8,320 nucleotides of DNA, from assembly GCA_002299125.1 (NCBI GenBank), contig DBNU01000218.1:1-8320 (forward strand), given 5' to 3'. The notes under the pieces were generated by a model. That model did not search any database, was not told the DNA's origin, and saw only the letters and a list, made by a program, of their open reading frames with translations. The stretch's first letter is position 1. The number at the start of each line of letters is the position of its first letter. Shown here one piece after another: positions 6,349 through 8,320 of this stretch. The DNA is from Proteobacteria bacterium UBA664 (lineage in GTDB: Bacteria > Pseudomonadota > Gammaproteobacteria > UBA7966). The position numbers and the translations under genes were made by a program.

Positions 6349-6441
6349 AGAGGGGGGGCGCATGCCCTGACCCGAGTCGGTTGTTCAGAGGTTCCCTGCT
6401 GTCGCTCTTCGCTGCACCACGTCCACGAGCCCGCTGCCGGC

Positions 6442-8091
6442 ATGAATCCGATCCTCGTCCTCGTCGTCTCCATCGCCATCAGCATGCTCATCATCCCGGT
6501 GATGTGGCGCGTGGCCCCCGTCGTGGGCCTCATCGATCGCCCGGATCCGCGCAAGGTGCATCGCGCCCCGGTGCCGCGGGTCGGCGGCTGGGGCATCGTG
6601 GCGGGTGCACTCCTGCCCACGGCCCTGCTGCTCGGCTTTTCACCGCTGGTCGCGAGCTTCATCGCCGGCGGGCTGGTGCTCTTCGCCTTTGGTGTGTACG
6701 ACGACTGTCGTGAGGCCGGCCACTATCAGAAGTTCGTAGGGCAGGCCATTGCCGCCGGCCTCGTCGTGTACTGGGGCGGGCTGCACGTCAGCGATCTGCC
6801 GCTGCTGGGGCGGGAGGTGATGCCCGACTGGCTGGGTCAGATCTTCACGGTCGTCGCGCTCATCGGCGTGATGAATGCCACCAATCATGCCGACGGCCTC
6901 GATGGCCTGGCCGGTGGCGAGACCCTGCTCTCGCTCGTGGTGGTCGGTCTGCTCCTGCATCAGGCCGGCTTCGATCCGGGCGTGGTGATCGCAAGCGCCC
7001 TGGCCGGTGGGATCCTGGGCTTCCTGCGCTTCAACAGCCATCCGGCGCAGGTGTTCATGGGCGATTCCGGCAGCCAGTTCCTGGGCTTCACCGTGGCTGT
7101 GCTGGTGGTGTTGCTCACCCAGCGGGTGAGCACAGCCATCAGCCCGGCTGCCCCGCTGCTCCTCATCGGATTGCCGGTGATCGACATCCTCGCCGTGCTC
7201 TACCTGCGGGCGGCCAGCGGACAGAGCTGGTTCAGGGCCACGCGCAACCACATCCACCACCGGCTGATGGACCTGGGCTTCGTGCACGCCGAGGTGGTGA
7301 TCATCATCTACGGCCTGCAGGCCTTGCTGGTGACCTCGGGCTTCTTCCTGCGCTACGAATCGGATCTGCTGATCCTGGGCCTCTATCTGGCGATCTGGGT
7401 ATTGCTCTTCGGCGGGCTGACCTGGGCCGAGCGTAGCGGCTGGCGCGCGCACCGACAGGCGGGGGAATCGAGCCTCGAGGGCGCTGTGCATGGCCTCGTC
7501 CAGCACCCGCTGACCCAGCGCCTGCCGCGCTGGCTCGTGTCGCTCGGGGTGCCCCTGTTCCTGGTCCTCGGTGCGGGCAGTGTCAGCGCCGTGCCGGATG
7601 ATTTCGGGGCCGTGTCGGCGCTGCTCGCCGTGCTGCTTGCGGCCGAGCTCTGCTTCGGGCGGCAGGTCAACACCATCATCGTGCGGGCCGGCGTATACGG
7701 TGCCAGCGTCTTCGCGGTGTACCTGACGGAACATGCGCCGGCCGCGTGGTGGGCAGAGTGGCGCTGGCTGGACAACACCCTCTTCATGCTGCTCGCGCTC
7801 GGGATCTGGTCGGCGGTGCGCTACGGCCGTGAGGCGCGTTTCCAGACCAACCCCACCGATTACCTGGTGGTCCTCGGCGTGGTGGGCCTGGCCCTCTTTG
7901 GCCGGAGCACACTGGCCGATCCGCTGATGGCCATGGTGGTGGTGAAATCCATCGTGCTGCTCTACGCGAGTGAACTGCAGCTCGCCCGCAACCCGCCCCG
8001 CTTCAATCTGCTGAGCCTGGCCGCCGTGGTGGCCCTTGCCATCCTGGGCTACCGCGGCCTGAGTGATCGAGGAGGGCCCGTCATCGGTTGA
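6442..8091 (+). CDS. WecA/MraY-superfamily polyprenyl-phosphate sugar-1-phosphate transferase with extended C-terminus
   Basis: A 549-aa polytopic membrane protein. Residues 1-330 are a complete WecA-like enzyme, which moves a sugar-1-phosphate (typically GlcNAc-1-P) from a UDP-sugar to undecaprenyl phosphate on the cytoplasmic face, the first step of lipid-linked glycan assembly. Seen: DRPDPRKVHRAPVPRVGG (32-49), the Mg-binding pair D87-D88 in GVYDD, NHADGLDGLAGG (148-159), FMGDSGS (205-211) and the HIHHRL loop (270-275). E. coli WecA is about 367 aa; here a hydrophilic linker (about 328-362) leads to another 6-7 hydrophobic segments (about 364-540) of unknown role. ATG 6442 was chosen because it begins the first membrane helix and upstream in-frame sequence is not protein-like; it lacks a good ribosome binding site. 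It is divergent from the glycan cluster and has a PHO box 185 bases upstream. WecA is the closest named enzyme, but the sugar is not proven. Confidence 0.9.
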   Translation: MNPILVLVVSIAISMLIIPVMWRVAPVVGLIDRPDPRKVHRAPVPRVGGWGIVAGALLPTALLLGFSPLVASFIAGGLVLFAFGVYDDCREAGHYQKFVGQAIAAGLVVYWGGLHVSDLPLLGREVMPDWLGQIFTVVALIGVMNATNHADGLDGLAGGETLLSLVVVGLLLHQAGFDPGVVIASALAGGILGFLRFNSHPAQVFMGDSGSQFLGFTVAVLVVLLTQRVSTAISPAAPLLLIGLPVIDILAVLYLRAASGQSWFRATRNHIHHRLMDLGFVHAEVVIIIYGLQALLVTSGFFLRYESDLLILGLYLAIWVLLFGGLTWAERSGWRAHRQAGESSLEGAVHGLVQHPLTQRLPRWLVSLGVPLFLVLGAGSVSAVPDDFGAVSALLAVLLAAELCFGRQVNTIIVRAGVYGASVFAVYLTEHAPAAWWAEWRWLDNTLFMLLALGIWSAVRYGREARFQTNPTDYLVVLGVVGLALFGRSTLADPLMAMVVVKSIVLLYASELQLARNPPRFNLLSLAAVVALAILGYRGLSDRGGPVIG

Positions 8092-8215
8092 TCGGCCGCC
8101 GGCACCCGCGCCACCCCATCGGGGCAGGCCGTCGGTTACACCTCACAGCCGGCCAAGCCGCAATACCCTTCGCCCACCCCGATGATCTGAGCACTCGGCC
8201 TGCCTGACGCACGCG

Positions 8216-8245
8216 CTTCACCCGCGCACCGGCGCGCCCGATAAA
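8216..8245 (+). promoter_or_regulatory. Possible weak promoter before the 3' terminal gene
   Basis: CTTCAC (8216-8221) and GATAAA (8240-8245) are spaced by 18 bases and lie about 57 bases before a start codon with a ribosome binding site. The match to the sigma70 consensus is poor at the -35. The A/T-rich hexamer does stand out in an otherwise GC-rich 210-base gap. Speculative. Confidence 0.25.
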
Positions 8246-8301
8246 CTTGCCACCCCGGTTTCAGCCGCATCATCCCCATCTGTCCAACGGAGCCCAGCGC
8301 A

Positions 8302-8320
8302 ATGCCCATCACGCCCGCCC
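8302..8320 (+). CDS. Possible 5' end of a further gene (cut by the window edge)
   Basis: ATG at 8302 opens MPITPA and runs off the window. GGAG at 8289-8292 lies 9 bases upstream. Six codons are too few to name a product. Being on the + strand after the transferase, it may belong to the same locus, but a 210-base gap separates the two. Confidence 0.4.

Larger units (their letters stand above)
5998..6441. other. Divergent intergenic region between the glycan cluster and the transferase gene
   Basis: This 444-base stretch separates the first gene of the - strand cluster from the + strand transferase. I find no convincing gene in it. It holds a PHO box, a short tandem repeat and an imperfect inverted repeat, described separately, and must hold the promoters for both directions. 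No clear sigma70 pair stands out on either strand. Confidence 0.7.

Noticed and set aside
6112..6441. Upstream extension of the WecA-like reading frame
   Set aside because: The 110 extra residues are not protein-like, contain the PHO box, and precede the natural first membrane helix.
6640..7734. 364-residue open frame on the - strand
   Set aside because: Fully antisense to the WecA-like gene; its His/Gln/Glu-rich sequence mirrors the hydrophobic codons of the real membrane protein.
8113..8124. CCCC-ATC-GGGG hairpin after the WecA-like gene as terminator
   Set aside because: Only four base pairs and no T-run follow.
1..8320. CRISPR arrays, tRNA/rRNA genes, insertion sequences
   Set aside because: No regularly spaced repeats, no tRNA-like cloverleaf segments with CCA-type ends, and no transposase-like protein were seen on either strand.

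Overview
The window is high-GC bacterial DNA, most likely from a gammaproteobacterium; the Ectothiorhodospiraceae or a related group is a guess from codon style and gene types, not an identification. It has three parts: a toxin-antitoxin stretch on the + strand (1-1211), a five-gene surface-glycan cluster on the - strand (5997 down to 1241), and a divergent + strand gene for a polyprenyl-phosphate sugar-1-phosphate transferase (6442-8091). The last bases hold the probable start of one more + strand gene.

Region 1-1211: a small conserved-type protein of 77 aa is followed by an overlapping pair, a minimal nucleotidyltransferase (MNT, antitoxin type) and a HEPN-domain protein (toxin type). The HEPN protein carries an intact RX4HXY motif and the MNT protein an intact GS...DXD motif plus a third Asp. 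This is the signature of the HepT-MntA (type VII) toxin-antitoxin class. The HEPN gene converges on the glycan cluster with only 29 bases between the stop codons and no clear terminator.

Region 1241-5997 (- strand, read from 5997 downward): a GT-B-like glycosyltransferase, a class I SAM methyltransferase, a GT-A-like putative glycosyltransferase and two FkbM-family methyltransferases. The first two genes are 10 bases apart and the last two 13 bases apart, which indicates translational coupling; gaps of about 120-140 bases separate the middle gene from its neighbours. Three methyltransferases with two sugar transferases suggest synthesis of a methylated surface polysaccharide or glycan. Spot counts show lower GC in the FkbM part (48% in bases 1621-1680) than in the first glycosyltransferase (73% in 5401-5460), so the cluster looks like a mosaic.

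Region 5998-6441 is a 444-base divergent intergenic region. It holds a near-perfect PHO box (6240-6257) pointing toward the transferase gene, a 12/13-base tandem repeat just upstream of it, and an imperfect inverted repeat in the leader. The downstream gene encodes a WecA/MraY-superfamily enzyme that would start glycan assembly on the lipid carrier; it has an extra hydrophobic C-terminal region of about 180-190 residues. Together the layout suggests that lipid-linked glycan initiation may respond to phosphate starvation.
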